A stretch of DNA of 64,000 nucleotides from Thiogranum sp. Its GTDB lineage: Bacteria; Pseudomonadota; Gammaproteobacteria; DSM-19610. The DNA lies in assembly GCA_024636585.1 (NCBI GenBank), contig JAGXGS010000048.1:1-64000 (forward strand). The letters run 5' to 3'. Shown here piece after piece: positions 16,677-27,968 of the stretch. The notes under the pieces are model-generated. The model searched no databases. It worked only from the letters and a program-made list of their open reading frames with translations, and was not told where the DNA came from. Within the stretch, counting starts at the first letter, position 1. Every line of letters starts with the position of its first letter. A program made the translations under genes and the position numbers.

Positions 16677-16997
16677 ATGGGAAAGGAAAAACAACCTTCG
16701 GGAGATCAGGGACTTTCGGTGCTGGAAGCACGGCCGAAGCTGCAACGGCCGCGCATGTACAAGGTGGTGTTGCATAACGATGATTACACGCCCATGGAAT
16801 TCGTGGTACTCCTGCTGGAGCAGGTGTTCGGAATGTCCAGGGAAAAGGCCACGCAGATAATGTTGCATGTTCATACCAGGGGGAAGGGCATCTGCGGTGT
16901 GTATACAAGGGAAGTTGCGGAAACAAAAGTTGCGCAGGTAAATGATTACTCGCGCCAGAACCAGCATCCGCTGTTGTGTGCCATGGAGGAGGCCTAA
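16677..16997 (+). CDS. clpS: ClpS adaptor of ClpAP protease
   Basis: 106 residues. ClpS binds N-degron residues (Leu, Phe, Tyr, Trp) and hands substrates to ClpAP. The substrate pocket and ClpA contact segments are visible in [26 protein letters not shown] and [13 protein letters not shown]. An in-frame TTG at 16659 would add MVIIRF but would place the start inside the -10 box, so I prefer the ATG. clpA follows 23 bp downstream with its own GAGG site. The cluster also holds both N-degron tagging enzymes, bpt and aat. Confidence 0.96.
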   Translation: MGKEKQPSGDQGLSVLEARPKLQRPRMYKVVLHNDDYTPMEFVVLLLEQVFGMSREKATQIMLHVHTRGKGICGVYTREVAETKVAQVNDYSRQNQHPLLCAMEEA

Positions 16998-17020
16998 AAG
17001 AGCATGATGAGGTAGAACCG

Positions 17021-19282
17021 ATGTTAAGCAAAGAACTGGAATTTACTCTCAATCTGGCATTCAAGGATGCCAGGGAAAAACGCCATGAGTTCATGACCGT
17101 TGAGCACCTGTTGCTTGCGCTGATGGACAATGCGACGGCTGTGGACGTAATCAAGTCCTGCGGCGCTGACGTTGAGAAATTAAAAAAAGAGCTCACCAGC
17201 TTTCTGGATGAGACGACACCTCTGTTGCCACCCTCCGACACACGTGAAACGCAGCCGACATTGGGCTTCCAGCGAGTGTTGCAGCGCGCCGTGTTCCACG
17301 TTCAGTCGTCGGGGAAAAAAGAAGTCACTGGCGCCAACGTACTGGTGGCGATCTTCAGTGAACAGGAATCGCAGGCAGCCTATTTTTTGAACAAGCAGGA
17401 TATCACTCGGCTGGATGTCGTGAATTATATCTCCCACGGAATTTCCAAACTGGCCGGCGATCAGCCTGAAGGCGAGTCTGCAGCGGAAGCTGAAGGCCCG
17501 GCAAACAGCGAGAACGCCCAGAAGAAGCCACTCGAAAACTTTGCCAGCAACCTGAACGAAATGGCGATGAAGGGCAAGATCGACCCGCTGATCGGCCGCC
17601 AGTTTGAAGTCGAGCGCACCATTCAGATTCTTTGCCGCCGCCGCAAGAACAATCCCCTGTACGTAGGTGAAGCGGGAGTCGGAAAAACTGCGCTTGCCGA
17701 AGGACTGGCGAAGCTGATCGTAGACGGGGATGTGCCTGAGGTGCTCCTCACTAGCACGATTTATTCCCTTGATCTCGGATCGCTGGTCGCTGGAACCAAG
17801 TATCGCGGTGATTTCGAGAAGCGTCTCAAGGGTGTGCTGAATCAGTTGCGCAATGAGCCAGGGGCAATTCTGTTCATCGACGAGATTCATACCATAATCG
17901 GTGCCGGCGCTGCGTCAGGTGGTGTGATGGACGCGTCTAATCTGATTAAACCAATGCTGGCGTCAGGTGAGCTGAAGTGCATTGGTTCGACGACCTATCA
18001 GGAATATCGCGGCATCTTTGAAAAAGATCGTGCTTTGGCCAGGCGCTTCCAGAAAATCGATGTGGTCGAACCGACTGTCGACGAGACGGTGAGCATTCTC
18101 CGCGGCCTGAAATCCCGTTTCGAGGAACACCATGATGTGAAATATTCGGCCAAGGCGCTGCGTGCGGCGGTCGAGCTTTCATCTCGCTACATAAACGATC
18201 GCTTTCTGCCCGACAAGGCCATCGACGTTATTGATGAAGCCGGCGCAAATCAGCGATTGCTGGCGCCGACCAAGCGCAAAAAAACCATTGGCGTCGCAGA
18301 TATCGAATCGATTATTTCCAAGATAGCGCGGATACCGCCGAAGACGGTGTCAGCTTCAGACAAGGATTCGCTGCGCACTCTCGAACGCGACCTGATGATG
18401 GTGGTCTACGGTCAGAACGAAGCGATCAGCACCATGTCCAGCGCGATCAAGATGTCTCGCTCGGGTTTGGGCAATGAACAGAAACCGATCGGTTCATTCC
18501 TGTTTGCGGGGCCGACTGGCGTGGGTAAAACAGAAGTGACCCGGCAGCTGGCGATGGTCATGGGCATCGAGCTGATACGCTTCGATATGTCTGAGTACAT
18601 GGAACGGCACACGGTGTCGCGCCTGATCGGTGCGCCTCCCGGCTATGTGGGATTTGACCAGGGCGGACTGTTAACCGAGGCAGTGACCAAACATCCGCAT
18701 GCGGTGTTACTGCTCGATGAGGTCGAGAAGGCCCATCCCGATGTGTTCAACCTGCTGCTGCAGGTGATGGATCACGGCACTTTGACCGACAACAACGGGC
18801 GCAAAGCCGATTTCCGCAGTGTAGTACTAATCATGACCACTAACGCGGGCGCCACGGAAATGAGCCGGCCTTCGATCGGGTTCACTCATCAGGATCATTC
18901 CACTGATGGCATGGAAGCGATCAAGAAAATGTTCACGCCGGAATTCCGCAATCGACTGGATGCGATCATTCAGTTCAAACCACTGGATCCGACCGTCATC
19001 ACCCGGGTGGTCGACAAGTTCATTTATGAACTGGAAGCCCAGCTGCAGGAAAAAGGTGTGGCGATAGATTTCGAGGACTCAGCGCGCGTATGGCTCGCCG
19101 AGCACGGATTCGACCCGAAGATGGGTGCCCGTCCAATGACGCGCGTTATCCAGGAGCACGTAAAGAAACCGTTGGCCGAAGAACTGCTGTTCGGCCGTCT
19201 GGCAAATGGCGGTAACGTGACCATCCGCGCGGAAGACGGAAAGTTGATTTACGACATCAAGGAAGAGGAAGAGGTGCTCTAG
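17021..19282 (+). CDS. clpA: ClpA, ATP-dependent unfoldase of ClpAP
   Basis: 753 residues, as in the family. The N-domain ([17 protein letters not shown] onward, about 1-145) binds ClpS. Two AAA+ modules follow: Walker [14 protein letters not shown] with Walker B LFIDEIH, and Walker [14 protein letters not shown] with Walker [12 protein letters not shown]. It lacks the long coiled-coil middle domain of ClpB, and so is ClpA. It unfolds proteins and threads them into ClpP; clpP is not in the window. The chosen ATG at 17021 has GAGG upstream; the frame runs open to 16976 inside clpS. Confidence 0.97.
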   Translation: MLSKELEFTLNLAFKDAREKRHEFMTVEHLLLALMDNATAVDVIKSCGADVEKLKKELTSFLDETTPLLPPSDTRETQPTLGFQRVLQRAVFHVQSSGKKEVTGANVLVAIFSEQESQAAYFLNKQDITRLDVVNYISHGISKLAGDQPEGESAAEAEGPANSENAQKKPLENFASNLNEMAMKGKIDPLIGRQFEVERTIQILCRRRKNNPLYVGEAGVGKTALAEGLAKLIVDGDVPEVLLTSTIYSLDLGSLVAGTKYRGDFEKRLKGVLNQLRNEPGAILFIDEIHTIIGAGAASGGVMDASNLIKPMLASGELKCIGSTTYQEYRGIFEKDRALARRFQKIDVVEPTVDETVSILRGLKSRFEEHHDVKYSAKALRAAVELSSRYINDRFLPDKAIDVIDEAGANQRLLAPTKRKKTIGVADIESIISKIARIPPKTVSASDKDSLRTLERDLMMVVYGQNEAISTMSSAIKMSRSGLGNEQKPIGSFLFAGPTGVGKTEVTRQLAMVMGIELIRFDMSEYMERHTVSRLIGAPPGYVGFDQGGLLTEAVTKHPHAVLLLDEVEKAHPDVFNLLLQVMDHGTLTDNNGRKADFRSVVLIMTTNAGATEMSRPSIGFTHQDHSTDGMEAIKKMFTPEFRNRLDAIIQFKPLDPTVITRVVDKFIYELEAQLQEKGVAIDFEDSARVWLAEHGFDPKMGARPMTRVIQEHVKKPLAEELLFGRLANGGNVTIRAEDGKLIYDIKEEEEVL

Positions 19283-19310
19283 CTAGCCGCGTCACCTGCT
19301 GCCACCAACT

Positions 19311-19529
19311 TCAGCGTGCGCGGTAGGTGATACGGCCTTTGGTGAGGTCGTACGGTGTGAGCTGTACAGTAACCTTGTCGCCGGTGAGTATGCGAATGTA
19401 GTGCTTGCGCATTTTACCGGATATGTGTGCAGTAACCACGTGCCCGTTTTCCAGCTGGACTCGAAACATTGTATTGGGGAGCGTTTCGGTAACCGTGCCT
19501 TCCATTTCAATATGATCTTCTTTTGCCAT
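19311..19529 (-). CDS. infA: Translation initiation factor IF-1
   Basis: 72 residues, one S1-like OB fold that blocks the ribosomal A site during initiation. The sequence is canonical: [19 protein letters not shown], then [25 protein letters not shown] and [18 protein letters not shown]. It converges on clpA with a 28-base gap and lies downstream of bpt and aat in the same direction. This clpA-infA-aat neighbourhood is conserved in many proteobacteria. Confidence 0.98.
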   Translation of the reverse strand: MAKEDHIEMEGTVTETLPNTMFRVQLENGHVVTAHISGKMRKHYIRILTGDKVTVQLTPYDLTKGRITYRAR

Positions 19530-19653
19530 TCCTCACTCGTGTATTGGCTGATATCAGCCGGGAAGTATAACTGAATTAAGGGCAAAAGCGGCTATTTATC
19601 ATCCCATTGGTGGAAAAAATATCGGCTGTGCAGGCGCCCGGGCCGGGCTCCGG

Positions 19654-20373
19654 TCAAAGAGATTCCCAGCGGCCTTTCCGGTAGGCCTCGAGGGGACGAA
19701 AACGGCCCTTGTAACGCATCTTTTCACTGCCGGAAATCCAGTAACCCAGGTACAGCCATTCGGCGCCGGCTTCGCGCGCCAGTTGAACCTGCTGCAGGAT
19801 CGAGAATGTACCCAGGCTGCGGCGGGATAACTCAGGGCTGAAAAAAGTATAAACGGAAGATAGCGCGTCATCGAGCACGTCAGTGACAGCGACTGCGACC
19901 AGTTCATCCTGGTGCCGCAGTTCGACAAATACCGTTTCACTCCAGCGGCTGGTAAGAAAATCGAGATATTCGTCGCGCGTCGGCTGGTCCATTCCACCGC
20001 CAGGATGGCGGCTGGCGAGATACTGTCGGTAAAGCTGGAAGTGCTCTTCACGAAATCGTGGTGGCAGCGCCTCCTGTACCAGGTCCTGGTTTCGATTCCA
20101 GAGCTTCTGCTGATTGCGACTGCGTTTGAACTGCTGGACAGGTATGCGCACCGGAATACATTCGGAACAGCCCGGACATGAGGGTACATAGATGTTCGAG
20201 CCGCTGCGACGGAATCCGAAACGCGCCAGGTGATTATACAGGGAGGCAGACAGCTGGGCATCCGGATCTGCGAATATGGACACTGCCTCGCGGTTCGGCA
20301 GATAACCGCATGGCTTCGGCGCGGTCGCAAAGAAATCCAGGGGCTCTTCTTTTTGCAGTTTCGTATGATCCAT
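19654..20373 (-). CDS. bpt: Aspartate/glutamate leucyltransferase (Bpt)
   Basis: 239 residues. Bpt moves leucine from Leu-tRNA to proteins with N-terminal Asp or Glu, creating an N-degron for ClpS. The N-terminal ATE domain shows CGYLPNREA and CPGCSECIPVRIP. The C-terminal GNAT-like domain includes ASRHPGGGM, FLTSRW and YLGYWISGSEKMRYKGRF. The enzyme is related in sequence to eukaryotic Ate1 but in bacteria of this group usually carries Leu specificity. It lies 14 bp after aat in a probable operon. Confidence 0.95.
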   Translation of the reverse strand: MDHTKLQKEEPLDFFATAPKPCGYLPNREAVSIFADPDAQLSASLYNHLARFGFRRSGSNIYVPSCPGCSECIPVRIPVQQFKRSRNQQKLWNRNQDLVQEALPPRFREEHFQLYRQYLASRHPGGGMDQPTRDEYLDFLTSRWSETVFVELRHQDELVAVAVTDVLDDALSSVYTFFSPELSRRSLGTFSILQQVQLAREAGAEWLYLGYWISGSEKMRYKGRFRPLEAYRKGRWESL

Positions 20374-20387
20374 GGCGGCGGTACTGA

Positions 20388-21116
20388 CTACCAGTCCTGG
20401 TGCGGCATGCGGGGGTCGAGGCTCCAGGGTCCCTGTAAATCACTGCGATCGCAATGCCGGTCAAGATGGTTCACAAATTCACTTCTGGCAATCGTCAGGG
20501 CGCCGAGGCTGGCAAGATGACTCGAATAAACCTGGCAATCGATCAGAGCGAAGTCCCAGGCGTGAAGCTGCCGCGCCAGCTGAGCAAATGCAACTTTTGA
20601 GCTATCGGATACACGGCTGAACATCGATTCGCCGAAAAAAACCCTGCCGAGGGCAACTCCATACAAGCCGCCAACCAGCTGCTGGTCCTGCCAGCACTCC
20701 ACTGAATGCGCGAATCCAAGCTTGTGCAGGCGAATGTACGCAGCTGCCATCGTCGGAGTGATCCAGGTGCCCGAACCGCTGCGACGTGGTGCTGCGCAGG
20801 CGCTGAGGACAGCCTCGAAGCTGCGATCGAGCGTGACCGAGAAGCGACCCTGGCGCAGCGTTTTGCGCAGGCTTTTGGAGATTTTGATGCGGTCGGGAAA
20901 TACTACCGTCCGTGGATCCGGAGACCACCATAGAATAGGCTGGTCGGCGCTGTACCAGGGGAATATTCCCTGGCGGTAGGCGCTCAGCAAGCGGTCCGGC
21001 TCAAGGTCGCCGCCAATAGCCAGCAGGCCGTCCGGTTCGCGCAGCGCCAGGCCTGCATCCGGAAAGGTCAGGCTGGTGTCTCCGGGTTGAATCCAGAACG
21101 GTGCCTGATTGTTCAT
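20388..21116 (-). CDS. aat: Leucyl/phenylalanyl-tRNA-protein transferase
   Basis: 242 residues. It adds Leu or Phe from tRNA to proteins with N-terminal Arg or Lys, marking them for ClpS-ClpAP. Family signatures are LLAIGGDLEPDRLLSAYRQGIFPWY, WWSPDPR, HSVECW and VGGLYGVALGRVFFGESMFS. Its first bases overlap the stop of the FemAB-like gene by four, so the two are translationally coupled. With bpt, clpS and clpA this completes both tagging branches and the degradation step. Confidence 0.97.
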   Translation of the reverse strand: MNNQAPFWIQPGDTSLTFPDAGLALREPDGLLAIGGDLEPDRLLSAYRQGIFPWYSADQPILWWSPDPRTVVFPDRIKISKSLRKTLRQGRFSVTLDRSFEAVLSACAAPRRSGSGTWITPTMAAAYIRLHKLGFAHSVECWQDQQLVGGLYGVALGRVFFGESMFSRVSDSSKVAFAQLARQLHAWDFALIDCQVYSSHLASLGALTIARSEFVNHLDRHCDRSDLQGPWSLDPRMPHQDW

Positions 21117-22261
21117 GCATCCTCCTCTCCGTCCTTGAAAGGCGAATGCCCCGAAAGTTCCTCCATATAGTCACGCATGGCGAGCGTTTCCTGCTGCAGA
21201 TGCCGGCCAATGACGCCGCGAAAACCTTCGTGTGCGATCCAGTGAGCGGACCAGGTCGGTGTGGGTAAAAATCCCCGGCTGACCTTGTGCTCTCCCTGTG
21301 CTCCCGGTTCGAAGGAGCGCAGTCCATGGCGAATACAGTAATCGATACCTTGATAATAGCAGGCCTCGAAATGCAGGCTGTTGTAGTCTTCGAAACAACC
21401 CCAGTGTCGCCCGTAAAGCGTGTCTTCGCTGCGCAGGCAGATGGCGCCGGCAACGATGTTGCGGTCTTTGTAAGCAATGAAAAATACCAGTTGCTCGCCC
21501 ATGCTTGCAGCTATATCCCTGAAGAACGCTTCGGTGAGCGTGGGATAACCCCATTTCTTCTCGAAGGTTGTTCGATAGAAATCGTGCATGGTTTGCAGCT
21601 GAAAATCGTCCGCCTCATGACCATGAACGACACGGATCTCGATATTCTGATCATGCACGAACCGGCGTTCGCGGCGAACTTTTTTTCTCTTGCGAGAATT
21701 GAAGCCTGACAAGTAGTCCTCGAAATCGCGGTAACCATGATTTTGCCAGTGAAACTGGCAGCCGAGCCTGAGTAACAGACCCTGCTCACTCAGCAGCCGG
21801 GTATCGGATTCATCGGTAAACAGCCAGTGCAGGGATGACAGGTTCTCGCTTCGGGACCAGTCGAGCGCCAGCTGTGACAGTGCTGCGGCAACCGGGGGAC
21901 GTTCAACGTCAGGATGAACCAGAATGCGCGGCCCGGTTGCGGGCGTATACGGAATCGCAATAACGGATTTGGGGTAATACTGAAGCCCCTGGCGCTGGTA
22001 GGCGTCTGCCCAGGCCCAGTCGAACACAAACTCCCCGTAGGAATTGTCCTTGAGATAGAGCGGTACTGCACCGATCAGCCGCCCGTCGGTGTCGAGCGCG
22101 ACCAGGTGCCGGGGTGTCCAGCCGTGCTGGACGCCGACACAGCCATGACGCTCCAGCGCAGCAAGAAATTCGTAGCGCAGGAACGGGTTCCCCACGCCCG
22201 CGACAGCGTTCCACTGCTCACGGCCAATTGACTCGATCGAAAGGGCAATCTTCAGTTCCAT
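21113..22261 (-). CDS. FemAB-like GNAT-superfamily protein (COG3146/PF04339 type)
   Basis: 382 residues from the ATG at 22261; an open extension to 22309 is less likely. The sequence matches a proteobacterial family annotated as FemAB-like or peptidoglycan biosynthesis/recognition: NPFLRYEFLAALE near the start, DWAWADAYQRQGLQYYPK, GFNSRKRKKVRRERR mid-protein and FEPGAQGEHKVSRGF near the end. The fold is a tandem GNAT, the same superfamily as Aat, Bpt and the FemABX aminoacyl-tRNA-dependent transferases. No reaction is established for it. It overlaps aat by four bases and lies next to bpt, which raises the possibility of a role in protein or cell-wall aminoacylation. Confidence 0.85.
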   Translation of the reverse strand: MELKIALSIESIGREQWNAVAGVGNPFLRYEFLAALERHGCVGVQHGWTPRHLVALDTDGRLIGAVPLYLKDNSYGEFVFDWAWADAYQRQGLQYYPKSVIAIPYTPATGPRILVHPDVERPPVAAALSQLALDWSRSENLSSLHWLFTDESDTRLLSEQGLLLRLGCQFHWQNHGYRDFEDYLSGFNSRKRKKVRRERRFVHDQNIEIRVVHGHEADDFQLQTMHDFYRTTFEKKWGYPTLTEAFFRDIAASMGEQLVFFIAYKDRNIVAGAICLRSEDTLYGRHWGCFEDYNSLHFEACYYQGIDYCIRHGLRSFEPGAQGEHKVSRGFLPTPTWSAHWIAHEGFRGVIGRHLQQETLAMRDYMEELSGHSPFKDGEEDA

Positions 22262-22356
22262 CGTGCGATTGTAGCCAAAGATGCCTGCCGTCCGAGGATT
22301 CCATTGCAATCAGACTGGATACTGAAAGCCGTACAGGGACGTCGCAGCGGATTGAT

Positions 22357-23325
<969 letters not shown>

Positions 23326-23578
23326 TTACTCCGAATCTGGCGCGAAGAGCGCTTCTGAAAGACGATCAACGGCTGGCATTGCAAGCGGTGCTGATCCAGG
23401 CGGTATGGTAACGGAATGTTTCCGGGAGCGTAAAGACACGGATCTTGCGCGGGCAAGTTTTCAACATTCCCGGCCGGTGACATGCTACAGTTGGGCGCTG
23501 CAAAGGGTGCTGGTGACAGCGCTTCCGGCAGAACGTCCTGGCACTGCGCCAGATTGACATGGCGCTTTCGGGTGCCAC

Positions 23579-23608
23579 TTGCTATCTCAAGCTGGCTCGA
23601 CGTAAAAT
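23579..23608 (+). promoter_or_regulatory. Predicted ftsK promoter
   Basis: TTGCTA (23579-23584), an 18-base spacer and TAAAAT (23603-23608) form a plausible promoter, giving a start near 23615 and a leader of about 43 bases. The leader has no clear ribosome site before the TTG start of ftsK. The rest of the 23320-23657 gap contains the trxB upstream region; I see no small gene or named element in it. Confidence 0.5.
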
Positions 23609-23657
23609 GCTCGAACTTTTAGCACCTTAACACAACTACTTATCGATACCTCTTAAC

Positions 23658-25970
23658 TTGGCACAGGCACGTCGAAAAAAGGCTGAAGCGCCAGCCATTC
23701 ATACCCACGTCAAACGCGGCCTCCGTGAAGGCACGTTGCTGATCCTGTCTGCGCTGGCGTTGTACCTGCTGTTGTCGCTGATCAGCTATTCCATTGAAGA
23801 TCCCGGCTGGTCGCATCGTGGCCCGGTTGATGACATACATAATGTCGGTGGCGTGGTCGGTGCCTGGTTCGCCGATGTGTTCCTGTATCTGTTCGGCTAC
23901 CTGGCATATCTGTTCCCGATGATGGTCGGCTTCAGCGGCTGGCTGGTTTACCGCGGACGCACCACGCCCAACGGTGGCATCGACCTGCACGTGCTGGCGG
24001 TGCGCTGGGCCGGTTTCCTGTTGACGGTGGCCTCGGGTTGCGGACTGGCGACCCTGCACTTCTCCATTGCTCCCGGAAGCCTGCCGCTCGATGCCGGTGG
24101 CGTATTCGGTAATCTGGTTGGCAATGGCCTGGCCGCGCTGTTCAGCTTTACCGGCGCCACATTATTTCTGCTCGCGTTGTTCCTGTCAGGCGTTACGTTG
24201 TTTACCGGCCTCTCGTGGCTGAGTGTCATGGACTGGACCGGGAAAATGACGCTGCTGCTGATGCAGTCGATAGCGGAGCGGTTCGTGCAGTTGAAAGATT
24301 TTATCGCAACACAGCGCGCAAAACGGGTGCGCGAGGAACAGGTCGCGGTCAAGCAGAAGAAAATGAAAGTGATCGAGCGCAAACCGCCGCGCATCGAGCC
24401 GGTTATCAAAAAGGTCGAGACCAGTGCACGGGTGGAGCGCGAGCGGCAAGTGCAGATGTTCGATGCACCGGCCAATACCGAACTGCCACCGCTGTCGCTG
24501 CTCGACGATGCGCGCGAACACAGTGAAGGATTTTCAGACTCCGCGCTGGAAGCGCTGTCGCGGCTGGTGGAGATGAAACTGGCCGACTTCGGCATCGAGG
24601 CGACTGTGGTGGCGGTGCAGCCGGGGCCGGTAATCACCCGCTTTGAGCTGCAACCGGGCGCCGGCGTGAAAGTCAGTCAGATCAGCAATCTGGCCAAGGA
24701 TCTGGCGCGCGGTCTGTCGGCCATCAGCGTGCGCATCGTGGAAGTGATTCCGGGCAAGGCGGTTATTGGCCTTGAAATTCCCAACGAGAGCCGCGAAATC
24801 GTCGCGCTCAGCGAAATCCTCAGGTCAGCCGAGTATGACGAGTCTCATTCGCCACTGACGCTGGCGCTGGGCAAGGATATCGGCGGTAATCCGGTGGTAG
24901 TGGATCTGGCGCGCATGCCGCACCTGCTGGTGGCGGGTACCACAGGTTCGGGCAAATCGGTCGCGGTCAATGCGATGATACTGAGCCTTTTGTACAAGAC
25001 GCTTCCTACCGATGTGCGGCTGATCATGATCGATCCGAAGATGCTGGAACTTTCCGTCTATGAAGGGATTCCGCACCTTCTTACGCCGGTTGTTACGGAC
25101 ATGAAAGAAGCCGCCAATGCGTTACGCTGGTGTGTCGGGGAAATGGAACGCCGTTACAAACTGATGGCGGCCATGGGTGTGCGCAACATCGCCGGCTATA
25201 ACCGCAAGGTGCAGGAGGCGATCGACAAGGGCACACCGATTTCCGATCCCTTCTTCAAACCGGAAGAATCCCTGGAAGAAAATCCCGTGGCACCGACTCT
25301 GGAGCCGTTGCCGTTCATCGTCGTTATCATCGACGAGCTGGCCGACATGATGATGGTCGTGGGTAAAAAGGTCGAGGAGCTGATTGCGCGGCTGGCGCAG
25401 AAAGCCCGGGCTGCCGGCGTGCATCTGATACTGGCTACCCAGCGTCCGTCGGTGGATGTCATCACCGGATTGATCAAGGCGAATATTCCGACCCGTATTG
25501 CATTTCAGGTATCTTCGAAAATTGATGCCCGGACCATACTCGACCAGGGTGGAGCGGAACAGTTGCTCGGACACGGCGATATGTTGTATCTGGCTCCCGG
25601 TACCGGGCTGCCGATTCGTGTGCATGGCGCCTATGTCGGCGATGCGGAAGTCCATCGTGTGGTCGCCCACATCAAGGGGCACGGGGCGCCAAACTATGTT
25701 GATGAGATTCTGCAGACCAGTAGTGATTTTCTGCCCGGCAGCGCCGGGCAGGGGGAAGACGATGCCGAGGGCGACCCACTTTATGATGAAGCCGTACGTA
25801 TCGTAACCGAGACCCGCCGCGCATCGATATCCGGTGTGCAGCGGCGTCTGAAGATCGGATACAACCGGGCGGCTCGCATGATTGAACAAATGGAAAATGC
25901 CGGCATAGTCGGGCCGCAACAGTCCAACGGCAATCGCGAAGTGCTGGCAGCGCCGCCGACTGAGGCTTAG
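23658..25970 (+). CDS. ftsK: DNA translocase FtsK
   Basis: 770 residues. FtsK anchors at the septum and pumps chromosome ends during division. The N-terminal domain has about four membrane helices (from about residue 27 to 190). A short linker rich in Lys/Arg/Glu follows. The motor has Walker [14 protein letters not shown] and Walker [14 protein letters not shown]. The C-terminal gamma winged helix ([20 protein letters not shown]) reads orienting sequences on DNA. The start is a TTG at 23658 (MAQARRKK) without a good ribosome site; no upstream ATG is available. lolA follows after 21 bp, so the two are likely co-transcribed. Confidence 0.95.
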   Translation: MAQARRKKAEAPAIHTHVKRGLREGTLLILSALALYLLLSLISYSIEDPGWSHRGPVDDIHNVGGVVGAWFADVFLYLFGYLAYLFPMMVGFSGWLVYRGRTTPNGGIDLHVLAVRWAGFLLTVASGCGLATLHFSIAPGSLPLDAGGVFGNLVGNGLAALFSFTGATLFLLALFLSGVTLFTGLSWLSVMDWTGKMTLLLMQSIAERFVQLKDFIATQRAKRVREEQVAVKQKKMKVIERKPPRIEPVIKKVETSARVERERQVQMFDAPANTELPPLSLLDDAREHSEGFSDSALEALSRLVEMKLADFGIEATVVAVQPGPVITRFELQPGAGVKVSQISNLAKDLARGLSAISVRIVEVIPGKAVIGLEIPNESREIVALSEILRSAEYDESHSPLTLALGKDIGGNPVVVDLARMPHLLVAGTTGSGKSVAVNAMILSLLYKTLPTDVRLIMIDPKMLELSVYEGIPHLLTPVVTDMKEAANALRWCVGEMERRYKLMAAMGVRNIAGYNRKVQEAIDKGTPISDPFFKPEESLEENPVAPTLEPLPFIVVIIDELADMMMVVGKKVEELIARLAQKARAAGVHLILATQRPSVDVITGLIKANIPTRIAFQVSSKIDARTILDQGGAEQLLGHGDMLYLAPGTGLPIRVHGAYVGDAEVHRVVAHIKGHGAPNYVDEILQTSSDFLPGSAGQGEDDAEGDPLYDEAVRIVTETRRASISGVQRRLKIGYNRAARMIEQMENAGIVGPQQSNGNREVLAAPPTEA

Positions 25971-25991
25971 CGGACAAGGGAACAGAGTCTG

Positions 25992-26612
25992 ATGCGAATA
26001 ACTTTCTATACAGGCATTTCAATGCTGCTGCTGGTACTGTCCGGCGCAACTTCAGCGGCTGATCTCGTGACCGAGTATTTTTCGGATCTCGACACCTTCC
26101 ACGCGGAGTTTACCCAGCGCGTCGTGGACACTGATGGCCAGCAGCTGCAGCAGTCTGAAGGTGAGGTCTGGATGCAGCGTCCGGGGCACTTCCGCTGGGA
26201 TTACCGCACGCCTTACCGGCAGCTCATCGTCGCCGACGGTGAATTCATCTGGACCTATGACGAGGATCTGGAACAGGCCACCATCAAGACTGTAGACGAG
26301 ACGCTGAGCAGTACGCCTGCGATGTTGCTGAGCGGATTCAAACCCCTGTCAGAAGTTATGAGCTCGACAAAGATTGGTGAAAGCGATGGCATACTCTGGC
26401 ATCGGCTGGACCCACTGCAGGCAGACAGCGCGGTAGAGCAGGTGCGCGTTGGTTTCAGGCAGCAGCAGCTGCGTGTTATCGAGGTCAGGGATGCATTCGG
26501 TAATGACACCCGGATCACCTTCGAGAATGTGGAGCGCAACAAGCCGGTGGATGAGCAGATGTTTGAACTCGACCTCCCGCCTGGAACCGATATTATCGGC
26601 GCCAGCCCATGA
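25992..26612 (+). CDS. lolA: Outer-membrane lipoprotein carrier LolA
   Basis: 206 residues with a signal peptide (about 1-22, ending TSAAD). LolA is the periplasmic chaperone that moves lipoproteins from LolCDE to LolB. Family landmarks are FHAEFTQRVVD, GEVWMQRPGHFRWDYRTPYRQLIVADGEFIWTYDEDLEQ and the hydrophobic beta-strands that follow. It overlaps rarA by four bases (ATGA), and the ftsK-lolA-rarA order is conserved. Confidence 0.95.
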   Translation: MRITFYTGISMLLLVLSGATSAADLVTEYFSDLDTFHAEFTQRVVDTDGQQLQQSEGEVWMQRPGHFRWDYRTPYRQLIVADGEFIWTYDEDLEQATIKTVDETLSSTPAMLLSGFKPLSEVMSSTKIGESDGILWHRLDPLQADSAVEQVRVGFRQQQLRVIEVRDAFGNDTRITFENVERNKPVDEQMFELDLPPGTDIIGASP

Positions 26613-27931
26613 ACACAGCGGCGCAAAGCCGTGAATTTCGTCCTCTCGCCGATCGCATGCGGCCAGCCACTCTCGAAGATTTTATCGGGCAGGCGCATCT
26701 GCTGGGTCCCGGCAAGCCACTGCGTCAGGCCATAGAACGCGGACAGCTGCACTCAATGGTGTTCTGGGGACCGCCCGGCACCGGCAAGACCACTCTCGCA
26801 CACCTGCTGGCGCAGGCATCCGGCGCGGAATTCGTGCCGTTATCGGCAGTACTTTCCGGTGTCAAGGACGTGCGTCATGCGGTGGAGGTGGCCCAGCGGC
26901 GGCAGGCCGTGGAAAAGCGCCAGACGCTGCTGTTTGTCGACGAAGTGCATCGCTTCAACAAGGCGCAACAGGATGCCTTTCTGCCGTTCGTGGAAGATGG
27001 GACAGTCCTGTTCGTTGGCGCTACCACTGAAAATCCGTCTTTCGAATTGAACAACGCGCTGCTGTCACGGGCGCGGACTTACGTACTGAAGCGATTGACC
27101 GATCAGGACCTGGTGGCGGTAATGCAGCAGGCCCTGCAGGATCATGAGCGTGGGCTTGCGGCGGCGAATGTCGAGATTAATGCTGCGGCGCTGGAGAAGA
27201 TTGCTGTGGCTGCCGACGGCGATGCGCGACGTGCACTGACGTTGCTGGAAATCGCTTTTGACCTGGCATCCGATGAGCAACCGGTGACCGACGAAATTAT
27301 TTCCGAAGTGATCAGTGGCGGCGTGCGTCGGTTCGACAAGGGCGGCGAGGCCTTCTATGACCAGATTTCCGCCCTGCATAAGTCGGTGCGGGGTTCGGCT
27401 CCCGATGCGGCGCTGTACTGGCTGGCGCGCATGCTCGATGGCGGTTGCGATGCGCTTTACATCGCGCGCAGAGTGGTGCGTATGGCCTCTGAAGATATTG
27501 GTAATGCCGATCCGCGTGCCCTGACGCTGGCGCTGAATGCCTGGGATGTTCAGGAGCGGCTCGGCAGTCCTGAAGGCGAACTGGCGATCGCGCAGGCCGT
27601 GGTCTATCTGGCCTGTGCGCCAAAAAGCAATGCGGTCTATGTCGCCCATAAGGCCGCGCAAAAGGACGCTACAACACGGGGTTCGCTGGAGGTCCCGATC
27701 GGGTTGCGCAACGCGGCGTCGCGCCTCATGAAGGAGTTGGGTTACGGCAAAGCCTACCGCTATGCGCACGACGAACCGGAAGCTTACGCGGCCGGTGAAA
27801 ATTACTTTCCCGACGAGCTGCGTGGCACCCGATACTATTACCCGGCCGAGCGCGGACTGGAAATCAGGATCAGCGAAAAGCTGCGGCATCTGCGCGAGCT
27901 GGATCGACTGATCGGCGAGCGGGGCAAATGA
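26609..27931 (+). CDS. rarA: Replication-associated recombination protein RarA
   Basis: 440 residues. RarA (MgsA) is an AAA+ ATPase acting at stalled replication forks and is related to clamp loaders. Motifs: [17 protein letters not shown] at the N-terminus, Walker [14 protein letters not shown], Walker [13 protein letters not shown] and the sensor region [16 protein letters not shown]. The tetramerisation domain is C-terminal, with [17 protein letters not shown]. It overlaps lolA and precedes crcB by 37 bp. Confidence 0.95.
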   Translation: MNTAAQSREFRPLADRMRPATLEDFIGQAHLLGPGKPLRQAIERGQLHSMVFWGPPGTGKTTLAHLLAQASGAEFVPLSAVLSGVKDVRHAVEVAQRRQAVEKRQTLLFVDEVHRFNKAQQDAFLPFVEDGTVLFVGATTENPSFELNNALLSRARTYVLKRLTDQDLVAVMQQALQDHERGLAAANVEINAAALEKIAVAADGDARRALTLLEIAFDLASDEQPVTDEIISEVISGGVRRFDKGGEAFYDQISALHKSVRGSAPDAALYWLARMLDGGCDALYIARRVVRMASEDIGNADPRALTLALNAWDVQERLGSPEGELAIAQAVVYLACAPKSNAVYVAHKAAQKDATTRGSLEVPIGLRNAASRLMKELGYGKAYRYAHDEPEAYAAGENYFPDELRGTRYYYPAERGLEIRISEKLRHLRELDRLIGERGK

Positions 27932-27968
27932 ATGCGTGCCCCCGAGCCTTCCGGTATTATGGCGCGCC

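Noticed and set aside
25122-25919. 265-codon minus-strand frame inside ftsK
   Set aside because: Antisense to the conserved FtsK motor region; composition is that of a codon shadow.
27932-27968. Fluoride riboswitch before crcB
   Set aside because: The gap is only 37 bases, too short for the aptamer, and no matching motif is seen.
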